Assembly: GCA_024336345.1 (NCBI GenBank)
Contig: JANFOG010000004.1
Coordinates: 3,899,718-3,963,717 of the forward strand
Length of the DNA: 64,000 bases
Direction: 5' to 3'
Source of the DNA: Mariannaea sp. PMI_226
Taxonomy: Eukaryota > Ascomycota > Sordariomycetes > Hypocreales > Nectriaceae
The position numbers and the translations under genes are program-made. Positions 22,370 through 35,699 of the stretch are shown here, piece by piece. The stretch's first letter is position 1. Each line of letters opens with the position of its first letter. Under the pieces are notes generated by a model, which saw only the letters and a list, made by a program, of their open reading frames with translations, was not told where the DNA came from and did no database searches.

Positions 22370-22818
22370 ATGACTTCAACTTCAACACGTTCATCATTCT
22401 TATTCCTCGCCCGACTATTGACCGGGAGAAGCATGCTTTGTGCTCAGATATTAAGAGCAAGCCCGCCCTACAACCAGCAAAAGTTCTGGGCGATGCGGTG
22501 ACATCGTAGGGTCAATACCCAGCTCTTATCGATGGAGACCCCGGAGAAGAAGTCAAAGGATATGCATATCAAAGTCCAGAGTGCGGAGCATGAATACACA
22601 CTTGCACATTACGAAATAGCGCATATAATAAAGAGCCGTGATGAATTCGTTTTGCAGATTTGGCTAATGAGGATTTCACTAAGGTACTAGGAAATAATTT
22701 TATTGCTGGTGATTCTCAAGACCTTCAAGCTAGGCGGTTTGGCGGGACGCTGTGGGAGTTAGAGATGGGAACGAGACTGCCGGAGACATGGCACATGTTG
22801 TTGCCGCCACGCTTGTAA
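22370..22818 (+). pseudogene. AIG2/gamma-glutamylcyclotransferase-like gene, decayed
   Basis: Pieces of the GGCT-like beta-barrel fold appear in order in shifting frames: a FLFLARLL.GR segment near 22390 (the usual FFYGTLMDP strand), LQPAKVLG near 22478, GQYPALIDGDPGEEVKGYAY near 22512-22570, VQSAEHEYTLAHYE, and GDSQDL.ARRFGGTLWELEM ending at TAA 22816. Breaks include a TAG before GQYPAL, one-base shifts near 22493, 22575 and 22627, and two TGA codons. Intact relatives release 5-oxoproline from gamma-glutamyl compounds. Family assignment rests on these remembered motifs. Confidence 0.65.
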
Positions 22819-23806
22819 GCGCCTTGGAATGAGATAGACGATTCTATTGAAAAGAAGTAAAAATGACGCGAAGATGAGTAGATAGAAATCTGATGAAGGC
22901 TACATGGTTCGTTGCATGAATGGGTACACCCAAAACTTGCCGACCAGTAAGAGAAGCAGGCATCTGAGCACCTGCAAATCTATAACGGAAATTGAAAGCA
23001 CCATCTCAATTGTCTCCATATCTTTAGGCTGCTATATAGTCTAGTTAAACCGATGCACAGCGCATGTTTCCCAAGGGTCATTTAGTCCTCACCCTCTCGA
23101 GGTCTTAATTGAGCACCGCTACAGACGATACCATATTGTTATATAGAAAAAGGTTCTGGAAACCAAACAAGGTAATCAATGTGGTCCAGAATAATTAGGG
23201 TCGATGACTAATAATAACAAAAATAGGCACAGAGTTAAATAACCCAACCCCAAAGAGTCCTCAGTATTACGGAACAAAAATTGCCAAAGGAGGCTCTTTT
23301 TTAGTTCACCTAGGCATAAAAGGAACCAAAGATCAACTTGGTCCTATAACAATAAACTACGCTATTTCTGAGATAATACTATGGCACACCCGACCTACAA
23401 CCTTAAGGCTACACGTTATTTGGGTGCCTGTAAGAGCCTAATCCCACGGCTCTTGAATAATCCCTGGTTAGCTTTATATAAGGATATCGCCGGGTATTGA
23501 ACACAAAATATTTAAGCAGACGTTATGTATAGAACAAACATGAGAATAAACACCTTAAATCTTAATATTGAGGCAGCATTGGGGCTCGGGTTGGGCCTCG
23601 CACGGAAGGAGTAAGGGGTTTCCATCTTACTATGTATTTAGTGAAGATGTTTTCCCTTGTCATTATAGATGGGAGTACTGTCTGTCTAAACAAGACCTGC
23701 AGCGTACAAATACATCGTCAAAGTTCAATAAGATCGTAGACGCCATATATACTAACGTGATCGCAAAATAGGATGATGTATCTAGATGCCTAACAACATT
23801 TCTCCA
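22819..23806. other. Gene-free stretch with possible LTR-like segment
   Basis: No coding signal. The part around 23428-23539 begins TGTAAGAGCC, has TTATATAAGG in the middle and ends GAACAAACA, which resembles a solo LTR, but I found no target duplication, so I do not call it. Confidence 0.35.
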
Positions 23807-25185
23807 TCACGACGGGGGACCCCCCACGTAAATAGTCAGGCGGTAAACACTGCTCGAAGAGACAACCCCAGATGCATTCTCGCTCCCGTCAGGGTTGACG
23901 CCACCATAGGAGAACAAATAGCCCTTCCCATCTGACTCATAGCCATGCACGATGCGCTGTAATGCTTTGTAGAGTTGACGTTCGAATAAGAGCTCTTCCC
24001 CAGCTGGGGTTGTGTCTGGCTGCCTTCCAGAAGTAACGTAGAGAGGACAAAAACCACGCAGAGCCTAGGGACGACGGCTTGGTGGATGGCGTTGTCGCTG
24101 GCCTCAATAGCGAACGGTCCACTGTTGGCCCCAGATGCACTTTATAGCGGGTCTTGGTATAGCTGCAGTTATCGCCATTGCAAGAGAGCTGGTTTCCAGA
24201 GGCCTTACAGGCGACGTTTTCAGCTTTACTTTGAGAGTTGATCATCAAAGTGTGCTCGGAATACTTCTCCCAATCGGAGTCGGCATGTTGGACTAGTAGT
24301 CAGCAAATACACGTGGTTGGAGGAAATGGAAGTTATTGGACAAAAGGGCGCAAACCAGAGTTCGTGCGTTATTGCGGATGCGCATGGAGCTCCAGGGGAA
24401 ATCAGAGTGAATCTTGCTAAGGCTGTTGCAGATCTTGGCGGCACGGTCCTACTGAAGACCGTAGGCACTCTGCGAGCTGTTGGGGGTGGCTAGGTGCATG
24501 CCAAGAACCACGCCGGCGAAATCAACATAGGTTCTGTTGGCATACAGCAACCCGCTAATATAGGTAAACTCGACGAACCCCCAGGTGAGCCCGGAGCCGG
24601 CGTCATTGAGGCCCGTGACTGAGGGTGGACCAGGCCCTCTCCGCTACCCGTGTTGGCCATATAGAAGGTAAGCTCGCCTTGCCTTTAACGAAGTATAGGC
24701 GGCCGGAGATGATGTTGATAGGAAGCGTTATCTCAAACGTCTTACCCTTAGTTAGGTGGATAAGAATGGTGATGTTCTGGGTGATTTTGACGAGGGTTTG
24801 AGAACCACCCGACGAAGGGTAGATCAATGTGCCATTGGAGGCAACAAAAACGACCTGCCCATTGGTATCCAGACCGGAGATGCATGCATTTACTAAGCTT
24901 TCGTTGAAGTTGTTGACGAACTTGAGGGAGAGTCTCGTGGAGGTGCTGCGATGAATAACTCCATGCATGTTGCTATTATGCATGATACCGTAGGAGGGCT
25001 GACCTCGGTGACTTCAGCACCTCTGTTTGATATCTAGTCTCTAATTCCGGAGGGGGGGACAATTACTATCAAACCTTTGCGAGTAAAAGGGCTTCGAGCA
25101 TCCTTTGGGAATATCAGGCGAAAGCTGGTGGGCGCAGAGAGGGTTACGCTGATAAATGCGGCGACGGTGAGGAAGAAAGAAATTG
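23807..25185 (-). pseudogene. GH64 beta-1,3-glucanase (laminaripentaose-producing type), decayed
   Basis: Read on the minus strand, the family can be followed almost end to end in shifting frames: a hydrophobic signal-like segment ISFFLTVAAFISVTLSA near 25130; LSLKFVNNFNESLVNACISG and TNGQVVFVASNGTLIYP near 24890; LTWGFVEFTYISGLLYANRT near 24570; EKYSEHTLMINSQSKAENVA near 24270; CKASGNQLSCNGDN near 24200; and HGYESDGKGYLFSYGGVNPD at about 23945-23890, ending with TGA at 23807. At least five frameshifts and several stops separate them. The intact enzyme would be secreted and cut beta-1,3-glucan. Mutations are mostly small indels, unlike the transition-type decay of the MULE. Confidence 0.82.
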
Positions 25186-26093
25186 GACGCCGGTGTCAAA
25201 CAGCGAGCCAATTTGCGACTATCTATGATCATCTTTACGTATGGATATGATAATAAAACAAAGCATTGTATATTATTTCTTGGACTCTATTTAGTTTAGA
25301 TGAACTGAGATCCAATTGTCAGCCTGGAGTAAACAGGATTTCCATGATGCTTGTATTGAAGACGAGGATGTAACAATGCGACACAATGAATGGATCAAGA
25401 CGATGGTGAGTCATCAGGGTGCTGCTATAATTCTAATGGTCACCGAGAAGCTACTGAATGATTAATTTCCTCAAGTGTGAGAATGACTGCCCGAACCAAT
25501 GGCGGAATATGATATCGGGGTTGAATCAGTAATGATCACTGATTTCATTAAGGCCTAATCGGAGGTGGATAAGCGCTGCTCGGCAAATGTAATATCTGAG
25601 CAACGGTGTTAGATCTGTCATTAATCTCACACTCGTTTCATTCGAAATCCAGTTCAAATGCAAGTAGGGTGTCGGACATGAGTCGCATTGGATCCTACAG
25701 CAATTCAAAAAGAGAACCCCAAGTCCGTTTTCCAGGGTTAACTCTGAAGACGAAATTCCCCTGCGAATATTATTACTCTTACATTAAGCACTACCCTAGT
25801 ACCGATAAGTGATTCCTCCTCGCTGAGCTCTTAGCTCCGTCACCTCAGTCACTACAACCCTTCTCAATGGCAAAGAAACGATCAGGCTTCTTATTATTGA
25901 GTTCTTGCACTCTTTCAAGGTTCTTACAGCTGCGAGATTTAAGGTTGATATTTTCTCCGAGACAGATCGCTATACTCCTGTCGGGCTATCGCAAAAGCCA
26001 GACTTCCTAAAAGGAGAAGATCCCCAGAACTGGGAAGATGCTGACAGCGACTTCGCAAAAAGCTCAATAAAATGATCTCGGCCAAGGGAATTG
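25186..26093. other. Gene-free stretch
   Basis: Nothing recognised, apart from weak coding-like codon runs after 25880 that may belong to the following remnant. Confidence 0.4.
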
Positions 26094-26445
26094 ATGGCTA
26101 TAAATTTAATTATAGGTGAGCTACGGGCTCTTAATACCAAGATTGTGCAGGAGCTTGCTGAACGGGGTCAGCAAACCTTGATTCTTTCTGTTCGGCCACA
26201 AGTTACAGACTGTATACTACGGCCTCCCTAGCATTCCACAGGTCACTCGGCCAGTTATACTTGGCTTCATCATGCTGTGACAGGTCCTGGAGACCAACCT
26301 TGATGTCAATCAGGCGCTTGAAGCTAATACATCACCTTTGAAGTTTACTTTCTCAGATGACTTGAAATTTTCGATTCACAGTACTTACACAACTGAAGCA
26401 TTATACCCAATGCTTCAAATTCAAGGTCGAGTGGCGGAATTCTGC
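26094..26445 (+). pseudogene. Decayed gene of unrecognised family
   Basis: From the ATG at 26094 a 45-codon frame (GELRALNTKIVQELAERGQQ) ends in TAG at 26229. Protein-like sequence then resumes in another frame: YYGLPSIPQVTRPVILG, a TGA, then QVLETNLDVNQALEAN and LKFTFSDDLKFSIHS to 26445. The amphipathic helices and biased composition look like real protein. I do not recognise the family. Confidence 0.4.
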
Positions 26446-28185
26446 TAATGGCATGTTGACTAATGAAGTGAACAGGTGGAATAGTTAGCGCATGTCGCAG
26501 CACAACAGGCCGCGTGCAGATAACTGCAACAACACAACAGTATTAACACAGCAGTTAAAATAATACATTAGGTACCCTCTAAGAGACGGTGATAAAGGTT
26601 TTTCGGGAAGAGGAGCCATTGTCGCATCTACCTAGAGCCTTCCTGCTGCAGATTTACCCTCATTCTCTCTAGCAATATTTCCACCAGGGTTGTAGCAAGG
26701 AGCCTCAACCTTCTGTTGACGAGCAAGTCGAAAAGTTTCTTGCGATAGTACTCGAGGTCGCTCATCCCGAGTTTGACGTATCCGAAGAGTGTCTAAGATT
26801 AGCCTCGCTGATGCAAGGCAATACATAGGACAACCAAAAGTAGCTGAGTCGTTCTAACCGGAACCCAAAAACTTCCATCCCTCTGGCGGTGCTGAGGCAG
26901 CTACCATATCCCTCCCAAGGATTATGACCAACTACAGATTAGAGAGATCATAGTTATCGGTACCTCCATCGTCGCTTGTCTTTGGCGTTATATAATGTAG
27001 CGTTGATCGCAAATACTACATCTAACTATAACATTATTCGGCAAAAATACCCTGATTTTATACCTGGGAAAACTGGAGCAAATACACGCTAGCTGCCTCA
27101 GTAATGCCAAAGGGATAGCCGACGGACAGAAGGTACTTACGGTGCGAGTGGGGATTTATACAAATTCAAGGTACCCATGTCCCTTGGTCACTTTCCTTTT
27201 CCTTTTGGCGTAGGCCGGTCAGGGCCTCAACCCAATGAATGGGGCATAGCATGCTGGATTGGTCACTGCCGACCATCGCTACTCATGCGACCATGTATGA
27301 TGTCCTGCTCCTCCATGTCACTTCCTTTCATCGTTTCACTTGTGGTTCATCTGAACCGCCTCAGTGGCTTTTCAAGTATCTTTGTTCTCTAAGCCCTGTG
27401 AGGCAGTGCACATGATCGACGGACCGAGGCGCTTGTGCAAGGCTGACAGGGGGCAGTGGAAGCAGCCCAACAGAACCCACTATTCCCTATTCGATCAAGT
27501 CGGTGAGACCATTTCGTTTCGTCAGCAAAGCCAAATCTAATCCGTATGCCAGGTCAGGTAGGCAAGCCACAACTGCTTATCTAAATTAGATGTTGAGCCC
27601 GTTAAACAAAGCCCAGCGGCAAAAAGGCAACGATAGTCCATCATCCAGCCCAGATTTCTGTCCAAAAAGTTGAGATTAGTAGACGTCGCCAGAAGCTCTA
27701 AAGCGTCCACAAGCCAAGACGTAAGAGTGTCAATCATTGAGAATATCTTCAACAATTTTTGAGCAGTTCTTTAGATAGCAAGATCACCGCCTCTTGCATG
27801 TGCAGGCGTAAGGCTCAATGGCCAATCGCTGCAACTAATTGGCTAGCTCCTACACTTGGGGGCCGCCTGAAGGATTGTGCCACGCAAATGACACGAGAAT
27901 CAACGATTCGTTCTACAAAGCGTATGCAAACAATAGGGGTTCTTGGTTGATGGACAGCCTTGCCAGTCAAATGCAGCTTGACAGGCTAGTACCTAAGTCC
28001 AGCGACATGAAACAGTCAACCAGGCAACCAGCCCTCGGATTAGCTAATTGCAATGCTCTCAATTTTTCATCTTTCTGCTCCGTATCTCGAAAACCGTTCC
28101 ACTCGAATTGTTGACCGACACTTGTTACCTTCCCAGGCAAGTCGGGGGGCCTTGGCTCTACATCGCCGACCCATCCACCGTCACC
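26446..28185. other. Gene-free stretch and promoter
   Basis: 1.7 kb without a convincing gene. The last few hundred bases should hold the promoter of the gene at 28186. Confidence 0.5.
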
Positions 28186-29144
28186 ATGACCGAGACGCGA
28201 ACGAACCTCGGACCGCTCACAACGAGATTTACGTACCCAGCGAGCTGCCGTGTGGCCATCCTAGCATGTACAAATTGTGATTACGGATGGCAAGGCCAAA
28301 CTTGCAGCGACAACAGCCTCAATACGCAGGGTGTTCAAGATAATATTGATTGCTGGCCGGAACGTCACAATTCTTCCCTGTCGACAGGAGTTGCTTTGAA
28401 TGGATTTGGGTTCTACTCCCCGGGCATTTCGTGTCCCGCGGGCTATACCACTGCGTGTGCAGCCACTGGCACGGTGGTCGAGGGATTCAATTTCCAGTTC
28501 CCATTGGTAAAGGGTGAAACAGCCGTTGGATGCTGTCCTTCGTAAGCAGTAAGACATCCACTTGTGTTCACGATCTAATAATATGCAGAGGTTTCAGGTG
28601 TTCTCGAAATGGAGACGAGGGCGCGCAAACATGTTACAGCATCGCGTCGACGGGATCACTCGAGGCGGCGCAGTGTAGTGCGGGCAAGACAAACGATTAT
28701 GGGTACGTAGAAGTCCCAGCGACGGTCTCGGCAGTAGATTCGTTGGAAACTTCATATTCACTACGGGCTACTATTACAATCTATGCGCCACTATTTCAAC
28801 TCAACCACCGTTCGACAGATTTTCAGTCCTCAACAATGGCATCAGCATCAGTGACAGAGACTGCTTCCTCCGAGGGTCAGTCTACCAAGACCCAACAGGC
28901 GTCGCAATCTTCTTCGGCGAGCAAGGGCTTATCAACTGGTGCCAAGGCGGGAATTGGAGCTGGAGTTGGTGTTGTGGCGCTTTTGGTCCTTGGTGTAGCC
29001 ATATTCTTATTTTTGAGGAAAAGAAGAAAGAATATAGGTATTGCAGAGTTGCCTCCTGGTCAGGTGTACCCTGTGCCAGCAAAGTCGACGCCTCCCGTGT
29101 TTGCGGAACTCGATGAGCGGGCTTCGAGGAGCGAGCTTCCTTAG
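28186..29144 (+). CDS. Single-span membrane protein with cysteine-rich ectodomain
   Basis: Two exons, 28186-28541 and 28589-29144, with a 47-bp intron (GTAAGC...GCAG), 303 residues; the ATG at 28186 is in a good CACCATG context. The N-terminus TNLGPLTTRFTYPASC with spaced cysteines (CTNCDYGWQGQTC, SCPAGYTTAC, GCCPSGFRCSR) is a fungal wall/surface ectodomain pattern. It is followed by a Ser/Thr-rich stalk (STMASASVTETASSEGQSTK), one transmembrane helix (AGVGVVALLVLGVAIFLFL) and a basic stop-transfer RKRRK with a short cytosolic tail. The layout resembles Mid2/Wsc-like sensors but lacks a clear signal peptide. Its role is unknown. It is the only intact gene between 21.4 and 31 kb. Confidence 0.75.
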
Positions 29145-29204
29145 TATAATAGTTTGGAGTTTGGCCCATAGAGTGTTTCAGGGAAATTGTTATGTCCTAA
29201 CAGC

Positions 29205-29254
29205 AGGTTATATCCCAAACCAATCAGTCTCGGTTTAGGGCCCAAATTTTTCCA
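29205..29254 (+). repeat. Dispersed ~50-bp repeat, copy 2
   Basis: AGGTTATATCCCAAACCAAT, then CAGTCTCGGTTTAGGGCCCA; matches 22229-22278 in the same orientation. Confidence 0.75.
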
Positions 29255-29569
29255 TATTTCTAGCCCATTTTCAAACCTAGGTTTGAAATCTAACCTAGCA
29301 CCCCATACCCCCTTCACATATGCTTCGTCTGCAAGTGCCTGTCCAAATCCTCCTGTCTAAAGTATCCCTTGCTACAAACTCGATCACACCCATCAACCCA
29401 GCACCAAAATAGCCATTCGGAATGCATCTCTTGAACATGTAAGTTGTAATCTGCCTTGCTGAAAAAAATTGACAACTCATTGTCAATACATTCAGTTTCC
29501 CAGCAAAACCACTCACTAGCCCTTGCATTGCACTAACTCTTGGAACCCTGGAATCCTCTACTCCCTCAC

Positions 29570-29893
29570 CTTTGTGGCATCGCTTGATATGCTCATTGAG
29601 GTTGTTAACTCGCTTTAATCCTGCATTAGAACAATAACCACAAATATATAATCCAGATTCTGCATTTTGCCGTAGTCGCATATGCCCTTGACAACGATAC
29701 ACGGAATTTCATCCCAGGCCCTAGCGCCTTCCATTTCGAACGCAATGATATCGTTTGCAGCGGCGATTCGATTGCGATCTTCCCCGCTCTTCGTAACTGT
29801 ATTTTCTGACCCTACTCGACCGATGAAGATCTCAGGGCTGAACTTGTCTTCTTCGACAAAACGCTCTCTCACGACTAGATCGGTCGACCCGCA
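29570..29893 (-). pseudogene. Nucleoside-phosphorylase domain fragment joined to a C2H2 finger fragment
   Basis: From 29893: CGSTDLVVRERFVEEDKFSP, then VTKSGEDRNRIAAANDIIAF, EMEGARAWDEIPCIVVKGI and CDYGK. This is the C-terminal signature of the PNP_UDP_1 domain found at the N-terminus of many fungal NLR-like proteins. At about 29660 protein-like sequence switches frame to LYICGYCSNAGLKRVNNLNE then HIKRCHKG, a C2H2-type finger (C-x2-C...H-x4-H). Neither part has a start, and both are truncated. It looks like a chimera of two decayed genes. Confidence 0.65.
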
Positions 29894-30042
29894 TTGTCGC
29901 CTCAGGACGCCTTATAAGCAGACTCACAAGGGGCGTCCGGATCGTTAGCACACGCCCTATACGAAGTTCGGTGTTTGTGAGTATAGTTCGGAGGATATAT
30001 TTTGTTGTTGATCATCGCAGGATATCTGTAGTCAGCTTGCCG

Positions 30043-30309
30043 TCACTTTTTGACAGCTGTCCTTTGCAAATGCTGCAAGTGCTCTGAAGCCTCATTCTGT
30101 AGTCGCTCCCTCATAGGCTCTGTTTCAAAGACTGCAAAATGGTCTTGCTCGCAACGAGCAAACTTGGCGATATCATGCTTATCGCCCGGGTGTCGTGATG
30201 CGCGTGTGAGATTAATGGCGAAGCCACATTCGATGCAGATAATCGCTGGCTCCGGGGAATTATAATACAAGTCGAGCTTCTTGAGTCTCTCTGACTCCCT
30301 TGGCGGCAA
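30043..30309 (-). pseudogene. OrsD-type (DUF3505) zinc-finger fragment
   Basis: An 88-codon open stretch with LYYNSPEPAIICIECGFAIN, then TRASRHPGDKHDI, giving a C-x2-C-x11-H-x4-H finger followed by a helical segment to the stop at 30043. The pattern 'hydrophobic, CxxC, G(Y/F)A, H...H' is that of OrsD/DUF3505 N-termini. The open stretch begins with TTG and has no obvious ATG, so it is probably a fragment. Family assignment is moderate. Confidence 0.5.
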
Positions 30310-31065
30310 TGCAGCGATCGCTCCTGTATTCGTAACGGAGTCGGCCCTTGGACATCCTGAGGGCGAATGGCGGAGGGAGACGAATGATCTAGGGTAGTCT
30401 TTGACAAAAACGTGCGGTTACTGAGTCTCTTGGGCTTCAGTCGAAGCGTGTGAACAGGAAAATGAGTGGGCTGCTCAACCAATTCTCTACAAGCCCGAAC
30501 AGAGTTAGCGCAAAAGCAGAAGTGCGGCACACAGAAGTGTGCGTACTTGAGCAGGCCAGCTATGATAGGGTCTATTAAAGACACATGCAAATACGGACCA
30601 TTAAAACTGGCAATTATTCGTATACGATGAGATCTTCTGCCGGTGTAGAATCTCCTGCATCTCAAATGACAAATTGTTGCTGGTACTAGGTTCGAGGCTC
30701 AATAGACTCGTTCAGCCTTATGGCATAGTTATGGGATTGTGTTCAGAAGTATATAAGCATTTTAATAGCGAGCCTAATTTGTTTCTTCTTTCTCACAGTA
30801 ATAAATAGCTTGCGATTAGTTTAGTGATATCACGGTGGAGAATTTTGAGAGCATTATCTGCCTTGGAAAAATAGGCACTCTATATCAATACGTAAGTGTA
30901 GCTAATCTGGGGGAAAAGATATCTAAGGATACCATGTCTACTTAAATATACCTTACAAAGATGGAACTAATCTTTGATAAGATGGGGAACTAAGGGAAGG
31001 TAAATTGGTCGCTCGTGATGAGCAAGAAGGTTATGGTATAAGTTGTGATAGCAAGTGCCTTGTTA
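30310..31065. other. Gene-free stretch
   Basis: 3' flank of the sulfatase gene. Nothing recognised beyond shadow ORFs. Confidence 0.5.
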
Positions 31066-33793
<2,728 letters not shown>

Positions 33794-35699
33794 ATGCCGA
33801 CAATCACGAAGGACACCTTCGATCCTGCATACTTCACTAAATACTTCTCCAAAAACCTCGCTCTTGCGTGTGGCTTAGTGGCGATATCAACATTCAACTA
33901 TGGTTAGTTCTTGTTGTGTGGTGATACAGCTTCTCATCGGTAGCAGGATGCACTAACGCCATGTTTTGGGAAGATAGCCTTCGACCAGCAGGGTTTCAAC
34001 TCTACGCAGGCAATGAAAGCCTTCACGAGAGAGTTTGGCACATGCAATAAAAAAGGTGTCTGTCAGCTTGACACCTACTTTCTTTCTCTGCTCAATAGTC
34101 TTGTCTACATCGGCTTCGCCGCAGGTGATTTTTCCTTTTCTGACTGCAAAGTCCTCGGCGCAGATCCATCCCTGCTGACTTTCCACTTTCCTTGCTTCCA
34201 GGTGCCTGGATTGGTTCTCTGATCAGCGCTCACTATGGCCGCCGTATGACCATTTTCTGCATGTCCCTGTGGGCTCTTTGTACGGCGACAATTCTTGTCA
34301 CGTCAGGTGTCAGCCATAACAAATGGCAGCTCCTCGTAGGCCGTGTACTAAACTATGTGTACATTGGCATGGAGCTTGCCTCCGTTCCTGTATATCAGTC
34401 TGAAGTTGTACCTGCACCAATCCGCGGTATGGCAGTTGGATCGTATCAGGTCTCTCTTGGCATCGGAGGCTTGTTGATCAATTGCATCTGCAGGGGAACT
34501 AGTGAAATCAATGACAACAGGGCCTGGTGAGGATTGAGATATTCGACTATCTCGTAAGGAGTCTGCTAATTTATTACTGCACAGGATGATCCCGTACGGT
34601 TTGTATTATATCATTCCCACTTTTGTTGCCTGCTTTATCTGGTTCATCCCAGAGGTGCGTATACGTGCATCGGCCTTCAATATGAATATGATGCTAATAT
34701 GATTGGAAAGTCCCCTCGTTGGCTTCTGATGAAGGATAGAGACGAAGAAGCACTGCAAGCTCTGAAAAAGCTTCGGGGTGTGGGTCATGAATTATCCGCC
34801 GAAACAGAGCTAGAGCTCATACGAGTATCTCTACGAGAAGAAGCCGATAAAGGCTCATATGCAGACCTATTCAAAGGCCACAATCGCCGCCGCACCTTTG
34901 TCGTCTGTGGAATCGCTTTCTTCTTCCAGGCCACCGGGCAAGTCTTCAGCGGCCACTACGGGGCCACGTTCGTGGCATCCCTTGGCACAGTGAACCCCTT
35001 CAACATTACTGTTGCTCAGACGGCGATTAACACCGTGACATCGTTCATTGGCATCCTGCTCATCGATAGGGTGGGCCGTCGTCCGTTATGGCTTACCGGA
35101 TCCTTCATTCTGTTCGTTGTCCTCATGATCATGGGTGGATTGGGAGTCAATCAGCCAGTCTCGTACGGTACCAGCCAGGGTATAGTGGCAACCTTTCTCC
35201 TCTTCCAACTGACTTATGTCGCGACACTTGGCCCGCTATACTACACGGCGATGGCAGAGATTCCAGCGTCTCGGTTGCGTGACAAAACTGTCCGCTTGGG
35301 CGCTACTGTAAACATTGTTACTGTGTATGTTGCCTAAATTTAGGAGCGAATATCTCACTTATTGCAAACTAACGCAACTGCAGCTTCGTAGTATCCTTCA
35401 CGCTACCTTACCTTCTTCAGGCGCCGTATGCGGATCTGGGCAGCAAGGTTGGATTCATGTCCGTATCTTTCCAACCCCCTCCCTAGTAATAATGGCTAAC
35501 CGCTTGTAGTTATGGCTCACTGGCTTTCTTGTCTATAATTTTCGGGTACTTCTTCTTGCCAGAGCTCAAGGGCCGTAGTCTGGAGGAAGTCGAGAAGATG
35601 TTCGAGGCTGGAATTTCTTTGCGTAAATTCAAGGAGTTCCAGTCCGATGCAAATGATGTTGGAGCGGCAGTTACGAAGTTAGAGGAAGACGACATATGA
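33794..35699 (+). CDS. MFS sugar transporter
   Basis: Seven exons by splice signals: 33794-33902, 33978-34124, 34202-34526, 34585-34654, 34711-35324, 35384-35458, 35510-35699 (509 residues; the frame closes through all six introns of 51-77 bp). Family motifs: FDQQGFN in span 1, YGRRMTIF after span 2, GRVLNYVYIGME and YQSEVVPAPIRG in the first half, PESPRWLL across the exon 4/5 joint, DRVGRRPLW, and PELKGRSLEEVEKMF near the end. This is the sugar porter (PF00083) set, similar to fungal alpha-glucoside/hexose permeases with twelve spans in the plasma membrane. Pairing with an arylsulfatase suggests uptake of a sulfated sugar or of the sugar released from it; this is inference. The last intron's donor (GTCCGT) is unusual. 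Confidence 0.88.

Noticed and set aside
23428..23539. Possible solo LTR (TGT...ACA with TATA-like centre)
   Set aside because: No 4-6 bp target duplication and no second copy in the window.
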